Positions 1 to 7,524 of a stretch of DNA of 49,744 bases are shown here, in pieces (within the stretch, counting starts at the first letter, position 1; every line of letters starts with the position of its first letter). Location: assembly GCA_024401295.1 (NCBI GenBank), contig JAKSLG010000020.1, positions 1 to 49,744 of the forward strand, given 5' to 3'. This DNA comes from Bacteroidales bacterium (lineage in GTDB: Bacteria; Bacteroidota; Bacteroidia; Bacteroidales; Marinilabiliaceae). Both the position numbers and the translations under genes were made by a program. Below the pieces are notes generated by a model, which saw nothing but the letters and a program-made list of their open reading frames with translations, was not told the DNA's origin and ran no database searches.

Positions 1-65
1 GTGATTTTTTTTGTCTAAAAAGACATGCATCGCTTCCTTAACATACTACTCCTATTCCTCCTCAC

Positions 66-94
66 GCAAGGCTGGAGCCTACGCCGAACGGGGG
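66..94 (+). repeat. Short GC-rich repeat module (GCAAGGCTGGAGCC...), left end of copy 1
   Basis: This 29-bp GC-rich module starts GCAAGGCTGGAGCC and ends in CGAACGGGGG. It recurs almost unchanged at 360-388 and 24768-24797, and in inverted orientation at 24473-24496. In copy 1 the two modules flank the larger repeat in direct orientation; in copy 3 they are inverted. It may be the end of another repeat copy lying left of the window. Confidence 0.75.
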
Positions 95-96
95 CG

Positions 97-388
97 TTTT
101 CTTACTTGGCCTTGTCTTCCATCTTCTGTGCCGACAGAAGACGGAAGCGAGAAGAACTCGTCGCAGAGAGCTGTCTCGCTAAAAAATCGTCTCACTCAGC
201 TACACGGCAAAAACTCGCTCCGCTCAGACATTTGCCGTGCTTAACGCTGATCTTACCGATTTTTTTTAACGCAAACAGCTCAAGGCGACTTTCATGGCTT
301 CGTTGAAGCCATTTTTGAAGGTGAGTTTTTGCTTAAAGCATATTCATTGTTATATTTGCGCAAGGCTGGAGCCTCGCCGAACGGGGGG
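97..388 (+). repeat. Dispersed intergenic repeat, copy 1 (promoter-ended)
   Basis: About 290 bp, nearly identical to 24506-24798 and, over its left two thirds, to 3457-3748. Internal structure visible in the sequence: a near-perfect 14-bp hairpin at 116-147 (CTTCCATCTTCTGT / ACAGAAGACGGAAG); an inverted pair CACGGCAAA (203-211) / TTTGCCGTG (231-239); a hairpin ATGGCTTC-gtt-GAAGCCAT followed by T's (294-316) that looks like a plus-strand terminator; and a promoter at 328-358. The open frames across it recur only because the DNA is repeated, and no known protein family is visible, so I treat it as non-coding. It encodes no transposase. It could be a MITE-like or REP-like element. Confidence 0.85.
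328..358 (+). promoter_or_regulatory. Bacteroidota promoter carried by repeat copy 1
   Basis: A -33 box TTTG (328-331), a 19-nt spacer and a -7 box TATATTTG (351-358) match the Bacteroidota primary sigma consensus exactly. Transcription would begin near 365, inside the short GC-rich module, and run into the small ORF at 404 and the gene at 496. The same promoter is present at the end of repeat copy 3. Confidence 0.75.
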
Positions 389-403
389 AATACGACAACA
401 ATC

Positions 404-499
404 ATGGACTATGAAACGAAATATACCAGACATCGGAAGTTTTTTTACAAAAAACAGATAAACAATATTTATAATAAGCACAAGGCGGTAAACGAATGA
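404..499 (+). CDS. Small basic ORF, 31 aa, translationally coupled to the next gene
   Basis: ATG at 404 opens a 31-residue frame beginning MDYETKYTRHRKFF and ending YNKHKAVNE, rich in Lys, Arg, Tyr and Asn. Its stop codon overlaps the ATG of the next gene (ATGA at 496-499), the classic arrangement for translational coupling. It is the first ATG-started frame after the predicted transcription start near 365. No family is recognised. It may be a leader peptide that sets expression of the secreted protein downstream, or a chance frame; the ATGA overlap is the main argument for it. Confidence 0.4.
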   Translation: MDYETKYTRHRKFFYKKQINNIYNKHKAVNE

Positions 500-1569
500 A
501 AATGTATATGAAATCATTTTTTATAATCATTGTTTTGCTTTTTACGCCATATGTAAATGCGCAAGGACAAAATGTTGATGATATATTGAAAGAATGCCAA
601 GAAAAAAGAGAGCATGATAGAATGGTGCTTGACAATTACCGTAAAAGGCACAAATATATTGGGCAAGAGGAAATTTTTTGTGGAAATCAATTCATTACGT
701 TTAAATATATCGAAGATTCACTTTATCTAAAGCTCCAAGGCAAAGGCATTATGCCAGATTCCTCTATGCAAGTACGCATCCTTCAGCTTTTGAATAACGA
801 GTTCTATGAAGGGGAACTTGAAAAGCTAATAAATGACGAACTTAAATCTGATAAATATTCAGGATTGCCAGATAGCGTGTTAAGTATAAAAAAAATAGAA
901 TTAAAAGAAATATATAGTTCTGAATTGCCACGATATAAAAAACACATGCTAATAAAGGCTTGTGAGCTATTAGACAATAAATTAATACTCAAACGAATAG
1001 AAGAACTATACAAAGATTCTAAATATGCTGATTTAAAAAAAGAGTTGTTGGATTGTCTACTCTTAGGTCGTGTTGAACCATATACGACAGATTGTTTAAG
1101 AGATTCGAAATACAAACCATGCTTGTCTGGAGAAGAGCAGTTTTATAATATCAAGCATTTAGAATATATATATACTCAAGAGTCATTTCGGGAAATAGCA
1201 GAATATTTATTTTCTAAGGCGTATTGGGAAGATCATATAATGGATGATATTAGTTTGATAGATACTATTAATAGTCTGCAAGAGAGTGACAGAATAATAG
1301 AGGATTTTGAGGAGGATTTTGAGCTAATATTGGAGGATGATATAATCCCTAAACATCACGAAAAAATCAGGTATAATTACTACTATGCCTATGCTTTTAG
1401 GATAATTGAATCTGCTATATCTAATGATGGTTTTTATGCAATGTTGGCGAAGTTAGATATTAATTCAGAAGTAGAAGATACATTGCTTACATTGGAAAAG
1501 CGTCGTCAGATATATAGATGGATGAAGAAAAACTACGGAAAGTATAAGTTACGAAAGCGATGGAAATGA
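496..1569 (+). CDS. Secreted protein of unknown function, 357 aa
   Basis: The protein begins with a clear signal peptide (MKMYMKSFFIIIVLLF, cleavage likely after VNA near residue 23) and has no lipobox, so it is probably periplasmic or secreted. The mature part is charged, rich in Lys, Glu, Tyr and Ile, and looks mostly helical, with repeated leucine/lysine-rich segments between residues 90 and 250. I recognise no domain or catalytic motif. The gene is visibly AT-rich compared with the operons at 4-23 kb, which suggests acquired DNA. It sits alone between the promoter-bearing repeat and the convergent hipA gene, and its start codon overlaps the stop of the 31-aa ORF. ATGs at 502 and 508 are alternative starts. 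Confidence 0.75.
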   Translation: MKMYMKSFFIIIVLLFTPYVNAQGQNVDDILKECQEKREHDRMVLDNYRKRHKYIGQEEIFCGNQFITFKYIEDSLYLKLQGKGIMPDSSMQVRILQLLNNEFYEGELEKLINDELKSDKYSGLPDSVLSIKKIELKEIYSSELPRYKKHMLIKACELLDNKLILKRIEELYKDSKYADLKKELLDCLLLGRVEPYTTDCLRDSKYKPCLSGEEQFYNIKHLEYIYTQESFREIAEYLFSKAYWEDHIMDDISLIDTINSLQESDRIIEDFEEDFELILEDDIIPKHHEKIRYNYYYAYAFRIIESAISNDGFYAMLAKLDINSEVEDTLLTLEKRRQIYRWMKKNYGKYKLRKRWK

Positions 1570-1693
1570 TATTTAAGGAGTTGAGAGTATCTTTCCCTCA
1601 AAAATAATAAATTTTCCAAACCTTATTGCTGCCAAATAAATCTGTAGTCTTTTTGTTTGTTGACAGTGAATACTTTTCTTTAAAACATGTCAG

Positions 1694-2821
1694 CTACTTG
1701 ATTCTAATTCTGTTCAAAAGCAGGTCGTCGCAGTTCTGATAGACCTCATCAAAGATTTCGCGACAACGTTTTTCGTTCATCTTGATTTTGAGTCCAACGG
1801 CAATGAAGTCTTGAAGGGTGGGATAGCCAGTAGAATTGACCGATGTGGCGTGCTGACCACTATAGCCTTCATTGCATAGAGTAAGATCGTATGCCGGTGC
1901 CAAGTGCCAGATGAATTTGCCACTTGAATCTTTGCCGACAAAGTAACTGAAGTTTTTGCAATGGTCATCCTTGTTGTCTGTAAGGTAGTTGAATACCATG
2001 CGACGGTACATCTCTTCAACATACTTTGTATTTTGAGTAATGTAGCCTGTTAATGCAAGCAAGTTGCTATAGTCGAGCACTGGCTCTGAAAGAGAAAGAC
2101 AGAGTAAGCCACCAGCAGTTGCTGTGTGGATTCGCTCACCTTCGGTTGTGAGGTCGAATCGTTTTGTTGTAAAGTACTTTCCATTAGTCAGCTTGAAGTC
2201 AGGTACATCAATACCACACTTACGTGCTATCTCATTATAGTGATACTCCTGTAGTCCCATGTCTTTGGGATCGTATGTATGTCGAAACTTCACGAGCCAA
2301 TGACCTTCTGCATCAGAGAATATGGCCTTTGGACGGCAACCGCCACTGTTGCCGCTGTTGTACAATAGGAGTCCTGCGTCTGTATCCTGTTGCTCTTTGA
2401 GGACTTCCAACGCCTTCTTCTGGAGCAAGTCGAAGTCTAAAATATCTTCTCTTGTTAAAATGAATGTCTCTGGTTCATACGTCAACGCTCCCATGCCGCT
2501 ATTGCCTACAATGCTCAGTCGCTCGATGGTAGTAAGGTTTCTGTCATCGACACCTTCACGCATTAATGTTTTATGAAGCAGATAGCGACCATAGCCGTCG
2601 GGAAGGCTGTCTTCAAAGATTCCAAAGTCGCCATAAAGTGGTGTTGGCTTTGCAAGGAACAGACCAGTCTTCAATGGAAGTTCTAAAGGAGAAATGCTGA
2701 ATTCTTCAGCAAGCCAGCGAGGATCGTATTCGAATGCCAGACGTTTATTGTCTGGTGTCATTGAGATCACGCCTACAGTATCTCCGTGATATTTTACTGT
2801 TAGCCTATCTATCTTGTTCAT
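1694..2821 (-). CDS. hipA: HipA-family serine/threonine kinase (toxin of a type II toxin-antitoxin pair)
   Basis: HipA kinases phosphorylate cytoplasmic targets (glutamyl-tRNA synthetase in E. coli) and cause growth arrest. The 375-aa protein has the HipA N-terminal subdomain (residues 1-120, with GDFGIFEDSLPDGYGR at 64-79), a Ser/Gly-rich loop GNSGGCRPK (157-165) in the region of the E. coli auto-phosphorylation site, a kinase Lys in WLVKFR (175-180), the catalytic loop DDHCKN (285-290, Asp285 the likely catalytic base) and the metal-binding Asp312 in LAPAYDLT. All key residues are present, so it should be active. Its start overlaps the stop of the upstream antitoxin gene by 4 bp, giving a tightly coupled hipBA unit. 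Confidence 0.93.
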   Translation of the reverse strand: MNKIDRLTVKYHGDTVGVISMTPDNKRLAFEYDPRWLAEEFSISPLELPLKTGLFLAKPTPLYGDFGIFEDSLPDGYGRYLLHKTLMREGVDDRNLTTIERLSIVGNSGMGALTYEPETFILTREDILDFDLLQKKALEVLKEQQDTDAGLLLYNSGNSGGCRPKAIFSDAEGHWLVKFRHTYDPKDMGLQEYHYNEIARKCGIDVPDFKLTNGKYFTTKRFDLTTEGERIHTATAGGLLCLSLSEPVLDYSNLLALTGYITQNTKYVEEMYRRMVFNYLTDNKDDHCKNFSYFVGKDSSGKFIWHLAPAYDLTLCNEGYSGQHATSVNSTGYPTLQDFIAVGLKIKMNEKRCREIFDEVYQNCDDLLLNRIRIK

Positions 2822-3168
2822 GATAAATTCGTATTGCTTTTTACTTTATGAGCTCTGTTTTTCCCTGTATTCTTGCGTATTTGAGTAAGCTCTTCCATCG
2901 TTGAATATTTGGGTTCTGCAAAGATGCTCTTCACCTCCGAGGTGTATTCTAAAGCCATGGCAATTCCTATCAGATTTTTCAATGAAATAAGACCTTTCTG
3001 TTCGAATCGCACGATGTTTGCTAAAGCTACACCAGACTTTTCCGCTATCTGTTCGCGTGTCAGGTTCTTTTCTATACGACGCTTGCGGAAGTCGTCAGCA
3101 ATGGTCTTGGCGATGCTTTCAGCATTGTCAAGTGTATAGTTTTCTAATATTGATAATATGTTATTCAT
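2818..3168 (-). CDS. hipB: HipB-like XRE-family antitoxin/repressor
   Basis: The 116-aa protein carries one Cro/C1-type helix-turn-helix (about residues 28-75, core LTREQIAEKSGVALANIVRF). It lies directly upstream of hipA with a 4-bp overlap. In this family the antitoxin binds HipA, neutralises it and represses the shared promoter. The last 35 residues are basic and may be disordered. A palindrome between the predicted -7 box and the start codon (3182-3202) is a plausible operator for it. It is longer than E. coli HipB (88 aa). Confidence 0.9.
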   Translation of the reverse strand: MNNILSILENYTLDNAESIAKTIADDFRKRRIEKNLTREQIAEKSGVALANIVRFEQKGLISLKNLIGIAMALEYTSEVKSIFAEPKYSTMEELTQIRKNTGKNRAHKVKSNTNLS

Positions 3169-3181
3169 TTATTATATAAAT

Positions 3182-3202
3182 ACATATTTAATAATAATAT
3201 GT
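3182..3202. promoter_or_regulatory. Candidate HipB operator palindrome
   Basis: A perfect 7-bp inverted repeat ACATATT-N7-AATATGT lies in the hipB leader, between the -7 box (3212-3219) and the start codon (3168). Position and symmetry suit autorepression by the dimeric HipB protein. The region is AT-rich, so a chance palindrome is possible. Confidence 0.45.
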
Positions 3203-3211
3203 TATCAGTTG

Positions 3212-3219
3212 CAAAGATA
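3212..3219 (-). promoter_or_regulatory. hipBA promoter -7 element
   Basis: On the minus strand this reads TATCTTTG, a full match to TAnnTTTG, 43 nt upstream of the hipB start. No convincing TTTG -33 box is seen at the usual distance, consistent with a promoter of modest strength or one controlled by a repressor. Confidence 0.55.
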
Positions 3220-3341
3220 TTTTTTTTGTTTGAAATATCATTCGTTTATGCATAAGAAACAACATCTTTCAAGTTTAATTTATATTTTTGTGTAACCTTC
3301 CCTGTTGATCGAAATGCGAATGATTAGAATAAAGAAGCAAC

Positions 3342-3373
3342 TTTGCATAATCCCCACTAATACATTATCTTTG
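3342..3373 (+). promoter_or_regulatory. Orphan Bacteroidota promoter reading into repeat copy 2
   Basis: TTTG (3342-3345), a 20-nt spacer and TATCTTTG (3366-3373) form a near-ideal promoter on the plus strand. The predicted transcript starts near 3380 but meets no normal gene: only a 19-codon frame (3395-3454) and then repeat copy 2. It may drive a small RNA, or be what remains of a gene interrupted by the repeat. Confidence 0.55.
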
Positions 3374-3379
3374 TGTCGA

Positions 3380-3456
3380 TAAACAGTTCATGTCATGGAG
3401 CGTTGCCATGCGATACGTGGCATCGACGAGTACCTCGTGAAAGAGGTGGAGTGATT
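3380..3456 (+). ncRNA. Candidate small structured RNA or gene remnant
   Basis: Downstream of the orphan promoter the sequence can fold into short hairpins: CATGG...CCATG near 3394-3411, or TGCCA...TGGCA, and ACCTC-gtgaaa-GAGGT (3432-3447). A 19-residue frame (MERCHAIRGIDEYLVKEVE) is also present and could be the tail of a lost gene. I recognise no RNA family. The support is only the promoter and the small stems. Confidence 0.3.
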
Positions 3457-3748
3457 GTTTTCTTACTTGTTCATGTCTTCCATCTTCTGTGCCGACAGAA
3501 GACGATCTGACTTTTTCTTCATTAGCTTACGCTCAGTTTCGCAGTTCCTGTTCATTTCTTCTTTGCACCGGTCAAAGAAGAAACCGAACCAAAGAAGAAA
3601 CCTCGTCGCAGAGAGCTGTCTCGCTAAAAAATCGTCTCGCTCAGCTACACGGCAAAAACTCGCTCCGCTCAGACATTTGCCGTGCTTAACGCTGATCTTA
3701 CCGATTTTTTTTAACGCAAACAGCTCAAGGCGACTTTCATGGCTTCGT
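3457..3748 (+). repeat. Dispersed intergenic repeat, copy 2 (internal insertion, no promoter end)
   Basis: It matches copies 1 and 3 from TTTTCTTACTTG through CATGGCTTCG, but carries about 73 extra bases after the first hairpin (about 3504-3600, a stretch rich in CTTC and GAAGAAA). It stops at 3748, before the terminator-like hairpin, the promoter and the GC-rich end module of the other copies. It lies between the hipBA promoter region and the terminator of the tolC operon. Confidence 0.8.
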
Positions 3749-3754
3749 GTTCAG

Positions 3755-3792
3755 AAAAACACAGAGAGCGACCCCCGCAAAGGAGTCGCTCT
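3755..3792 (-). terminator. Terminator of the ABC/TolC operon
   Basis: On the minus strand an 8-bp perfect stem (AGAGCGAC / GTCGCTCT, 3765-3792) is followed a few bases later by five T's (A-run 3755-3759). It sits 28 bp past the stop of the tolC-like gene. The U-tract is displaced, so efficiency may be moderate. Confidence 0.65.
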
Positions 3793-3819
3793 TCTCATGC
3801 ATCATAACCCTCTAACAAG

Positions 3820-5130
3820 TCATGCACCTCGATAGTATTCGAGAATTTTTGCTCGGAAAATATATTCGTATTTTGCCTGAATTCTATTGGCGATGGCCTT
3901 GAGCCATTCTGTGCGACGCTGATTATATTCGGTCTGTGTAGCCTTACCGTTGGCAAATTTCTTGTCGGTCAGGACAAATGATGTGTGTGCGCTTTCTTCG
4001 GCCGAAAGGCTTGTTCCATATTTGCTCTGGGCAGCGATGGCGTTGTAGTATGCCTGCTGCACCTCCTTGTAGAGGCTCTTCTTGTCCTCGTCGAGCTGCA
4101 GCTGCATGGCAGTCACCTGGCATCGAGCTGTTCGCACTTCGTTGCGTGTGGCAAAACGATTGAAAACTGGAATGTTGAGTGACAGACGGACGTATTTGCT
4201 GCGGTTGTTGTCGAGCTGATCGATGAATGATCCGTTGTCGAATCCGGCCGTAGAATAGTAGTTGGTGCCAAGTCCGGCTCCGAGGCTCAGCGATGGCGAA
4301 TGTCCGCCACGAGCGATGCTGACCTGCTTCTCGGCACCCTCGATGCGAATCTCGTCGCCTTTGATAATGGCCTTGCTGCGCAACGCGTCGGCATAGACCT
4401 CATCGACTGTTGCGATGGAGAGGAGCTGTGCCGTGGTGTCCGGCTCTTCGATGGCGAAGCCTTCTGGCGAGGCGAGTTCAAGGAGCTGCGAGAGTTCGAG
4501 GAGAGCCAGCTTGTAGTCGTTGCTGCTCTGCACTACCGAGAGTTCGTCCTGCGAAACCGATGAACGGGCCTCGGCCACGTCACTTTCCGACGCCTTGCCG
4601 TTTTCCTTCATCTTCTCGCGCTGCATCAGGAGCATTCGGCTCAGTTCGAGCTGGTTGTTGGCGACGCGCAACATCTCGTCGGCATAAAGGACCTGAAGAT
4701 AGGCCGAAGTGACGTTGATGCCGATGTTTTCCTTGACACGTCCGAGGTCGGCTTTTGCAGCCTCGAGGTCGAGTTTTCTGGCTCCGATGGTATTGTAGCG
4801 CTGCATGCCGCTAAAGAGCGTGAGCTGTGCCGAGAGGTCGAACGATGTCGATGCCGTATTGCGATTGTCGTAGGTGTTATTCGCCGTCAGCGCACGTCCG
4901 AAATTCCACGACTGGTTGGCCGATGCATTGACGCTTGGCAACAGATTCATCTTTGCCGTATTGAGGCTTATTTCGCCCTGCTCGATGGTGTTCTGCTGAC
5001 GTTTGACACTGATATTGTTTTCTATGGCATGGTCGATGCATCGCTCGAGCGACCACCGTTCCTGTGCAAAGGCGCCCTGAGCAGCGACGACGGCCAGAGC
5101 TATTGCAGATAATATCCTCATAGATTCCAA
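3820..5130 (-). CDS. TolC-family outer membrane efflux channel
   Basis: TolC-type proteins trimerise into an outer-membrane barrel with a long periplasmic helical tunnel and serve as the exit duct of tripartite pumps. The 436-aa product has a signal peptide (cleavage near AFAQ, residue 22), the N-terminal OEP helix (WSLERCIDHAIENN), two helical repeats with coiled-coil heptads, and strand segments such as STSFDLSAQLTLFSG and YVRLSLNIPVFNRF near the two pore regions. Length is normal for the family. It is the last gene of the operon, 3 bp after the adaptor gene, so it is very likely the outer-membrane part of the same pump. ATG at the fourth codon (MRILSA) is an alternative start. Confidence 0.92.
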   Translation of the reverse strand: MESMRILSAIALAVVAAQGAFAQERWSLERCIDHAIENNISVKRQQNTIEQGEISLNTAKMNLLPSVNASANQSWNFGRALTANNTYDNRNTASTSFDLSAQLTLFSGMQRYNTIGARKLDLEAAKADLGRVKENIGINVTSAYLQVLYADEMLRVANNQLELSRMLLMQREKMKENGKASESDVAEARSSVSQDELSVVQSSNDYKLALLELSQLLELASPEGFAIEEPDTTAQLLSIATVDEVYADALRSKAIIKGDEIRIEGAEKQVSIARGGHSPSLSLGAGLGTNYYSTAGFDNGSFIDQLDNNRSKYVRLSLNIPVFNRFATRNEVRTARCQVTAMQLQLDEDKKSLYKEVQQAYYNAIAAQSKYGTSLSAEESAHTSFVLTDKKFANGKATQTEYNQRRTEWLKAIANRIQAKYEYIFRAKILEYYRGA

Positions 5131-5133
5131 GTT

Positions 5134-6234
5134 TTAGTTTTCGATAATTTCATTGCCACGAACGACATCGTTCTCTCCAAGACCATTCTTGACCTCAATT
5201 CTGATGCCGTCGGAGATGCCCGTAGTGACGAGACGCTTCTCGAATTTCTGCTCGGGGATGCTGTCCGTCATCACATAGACGAATGTCGAATCGCCACTGA
5301 ACGAAAGCGCACTTTCGGCAACACACAAGACATTGGAAGCACGCTGGAGGACGATCTCGGCATTTGCGCTATAGCCCGAACGGATGGTGACCGAGTCCGG
5401 CACGCTTACGGCAGCTTTTATCTCGAACTGGTTTGCACCATTCTGCTCAACACCTTTTGGCGAGATATATTCAAGCGAAGCGCTGAACGAGAGATCCTGC
5501 AATGCGCCGAGCGTGATCTTCACCGGCATACCTTCGCGAATACGTCCGACTTCAGTTTCGTCGATATTGCCGCGGAAGATAAGGTCGCCCATGTCCGCAA
5601 CGGTTGCTATTGTCGTACCATCGTTGAACGTATTGCTCAGAATGACGGAATTGCCGACTTTCACAGGAATATCAAGAATCAGACCAGTTATCGTCGAACG
5701 GATGAGCGTATTGCTGGCATTTGCCGAGTTCTTGCTGATGCCTGTCTTGACGATTTCGAGGTTATCTTCAGCCGTCTGGAACTCCTCCTTGGCCTTGCGA
5801 TATGCGGCTTCGCTATTGTCATATTCCTCGGCGGTTATGAGCTTGTCGTTGAACAGATTGCGTACGCGCTCGAAATCGGTCTCGGCCGTCTTCAGGCTTA
5901 TCGAAGCGAGTCGCACACGGCTCTCAGCGCTGTTGAGCTCGCCCATCTCCGGAATGACCTTGACCTTTGCAATGACCTCATCCTTAACGACTTTCTGTCC
6001 GGCCTCCTTATATATTTCGGTGATGATGCCAGAGATCTGAGGCTTGATATCAATCTCGTTGCGAGGCTCGATCTTGCCTGTCGCAATCGTTGTCCGTTCT
6101 ATGTTTCCACGCTCGGTGCGCAATGTCTCGTAGCTCACGACTTCCGGCTGACCTTTCGACCACAGGAAATAGAATGTCCACACGAATATCAATGCCACAA
6201 TGATGAGCATCGCTGTCTTCAGAATCTTTTTCAT
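5134..6234 (-). CDS. MacA/HlyD-type periplasmic adaptor subunit
   Basis: The membrane fusion protein links an inner-membrane transporter to TolC. The 366 residues show an N-terminal membrane anchor (residues 6-26), a first barrel-lipoyl part (IEPRNEIDIKPQISGIITEI), a helical hairpin about 100-165 (rich in Ala/Glu heptads, SAESRVRLASISLKTAE onward), the second lipoyl half (STITGLILDIPVKVGNSV) and beta-barrel/MP domains to the end. It is followed 3 bp later by the TolC gene and preceded by two MacB-type permeases, so it is the MacA role in this pump. No Cys lipobox is present, so it is anchored by its N-terminal helix. Confidence 0.92.
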   Translation of the reverse strand: MKKILKTAMLIIVALIFVWTFYFLWSKGQPEVVSYETLRTERGNIERTTIATGKIEPRNEIDIKPQISGIITEIYKEAGQKVVKDEVIAKVKVIPEMGELNSAESRVRLASISLKTAETDFERVRNLFNDKLITAEEYDNSEAAYRKAKEEFQTAEDNLEIVKTGISKNSANASNTLIRSTITGLILDIPVKVGNSVILSNTFNDGTTIATVADMGDLIFRGNIDETEVGRIREGMPVKITLGALQDLSFSASLEYISPKGVEQNGANQFEIKAAVSVPDSVTIRSGYSANAEIVLQRASNVLCVAESALSFSGDSTFVYVMTDSIPEQKFEKRLVTTGISDGIRIEVKNGLGENDVVRGNEIIEN

Positions 6235-6270
6235 AATCTATTTTAATGTTTTTCGTTATTATTCAATGTT

Positions 6271-7518
6271 TTATTCCTCACGCATTGCCTCTATAGGCTT
6301 GATGGCCATTGCACGCAAGGCAGGAGCCATTGCCGCGACGACGCCCAGGAGTGCGACGATAATCGTTATCGCGATGCCGGTCTGGAGCGATATTCCGAAG
6401 CCGAAATTGCTGCCTGCATCGGTCTTGATGAGCGTGTCGGCAAGATTGAGCAGCCCTACTCCGGCCGAGAGTCCCATCAGGCCTGCCGTCATCGTCAGCA
6501 GGATACATTCGGCGATTATCTGCTGGAGAATGTCTGTCGGGCGTGCTCCGATGGCGCGACGAATTCCTATCTCGGAAGTGCGCTCGCGCACAGTCACCAT
6601 CATGATGTTCGAGACGCCAATGATGCCCGCAATCAGCGTGCCGAGGCCGACCATCCATGTGAGGATGCCAAGTCCGATGAAGACCGTCTCGACAATTTCG
6701 AAAAGCTCTTCGGCATTGATCTGGCCAACGGCTTTCTTGTCGTCGGGATGGACGTAGTGCGCAGCCTTCAGGAGCGAAGCAATGTCTTTTTCGACATCGC
6801 TCACTTTGTAGCCGCTCATGGCCGTATAGCACAAGACGTCGATGACGTTGCCATGATTATATGCCTGACGGAGCGTCGTCATCGGCACTTCGACCGACTC
6901 GCTGGTCTGGCCGTTGATGCTCATCTGCGATTCACTTCCGCTGACGCCGACAACGTTGTATTTTATGTCGTCGATGCTTATAAATTTGCCGCACGGGTCT
7001 TCTCCCTTCTCGAAAAGGCTCTCATAAACCGTCTTGCCAAGGACGCAGACCTTGCGCGTCTCGCGAATGTCGATCTCGTTGATAAAACGGCCATAGAGCA
7101 ACATCTGCGGCTCAATCTTATCATAGCATGGCTCAAGCCCCTTCAGCGTACAGTCGTTATATTTCAAATCCTTGTAAATCACGGTTCTATTCCACTGGCT
7201 ATTGCATCCCGTGATCACGTCGATGCCCTTGACATTCTCGCGTATGGCATCAACATCCTTCTGCTCCATATACCATCCTCGGCCCTTTCTGAAACCCTTG
7301 TATGCCAAGCTGGTGTTGTTCGTATATGCAAAGCCCGAGTTTGTCGCAAAGCCATTGAACTGTGCCCAAAGCATCTTTTCGAGGCCATTGCTGCCACCGG
7401 AAAGGATGACAAGCATGAAGATGCCCCAAAAGACTCCAAAAGCCGTCAGCAGACTGCGCGATTTGTTGCGCGTCAGCGTGTCGAGTATCTCGGTCAGCGT
7501 ATCTCTGTCGTATCTCAT
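6271..7518 (-). CDS. MacB/FtsX-type ABC transporter permease (second of two)
   Basis: 415 aa with the FtsX-family plan: a cytoplasmic amphipathic start (RYDRDTLTEILDTLTRNKSR), one membrane helix about 22-42, a large periplasmic MacB-PCD-type domain (about 45-280), then three membrane helices (about 282-308, 330-360, 375-400) ending APALRAMAIKPIEAMR, the usual coupling motif. No ATPase domain is fused, so it uses the separate ATPase at 8791-9495. It starts 6 bp after the previous permease stops, and the two probably form a heterodimer. These proteins do mechanotransmission between cytoplasmic ATP hydrolysis and the periplasm rather than substrate passage through the membrane. Confidence 0.9.
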   Translation of the reverse strand: MRYDRDTLTEILDTLTRNKSRSLLTAFGVFWGIFMLVILSGGSNGLEKMLWAQFNGFATNSGFAYTNNTSLAYKGFRKGRGWYMEQKDVDAIRENVKGIDVITGCNSQWNRTVIYKDLKYNDCTLKGLEPCYDKIEPQMLLYGRFINEIDIRETRKVCVLGKTVYESLFEKGEDPCGKFISIDDIKYNVVGVSGSESQMSINGQTSESVEVPMTTLRQAYNHGNVIDVLCYTAMSGYKVSDVEKDIASLLKAAHYVHPDDKKAVGQINAEELFEIVETVFIGLGILTWMVGLGTLIAGIIGVSNIMMVTVRERTSEIGIRRAIGARPTDILQQIIAECILLTMTAGLMGLSAGVGLLNLADTLIKTDAGSNFGFGISLQTGIAITIIVALLGVVAAMAPALRAMAIKPIEAMREE

Positions 7519-7524
7519 AATCTC

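Noticed and set aside
25-306. Open frame across repeat copy 1, with near-identical peptides in copies 2 (3455-3835) and 3 (24457-24714)
   Set aside because: The similarity follows the repeated DNA rather than protein constraint: copy 2 carries a 73-base insertion, the frames have no known domain, and they run through several hairpins and a terminator-like stem.
3395-3454. 19-codon frame treated as a gene
   Set aside because: Too short and without family support; kept only as part of the candidate small transcript.
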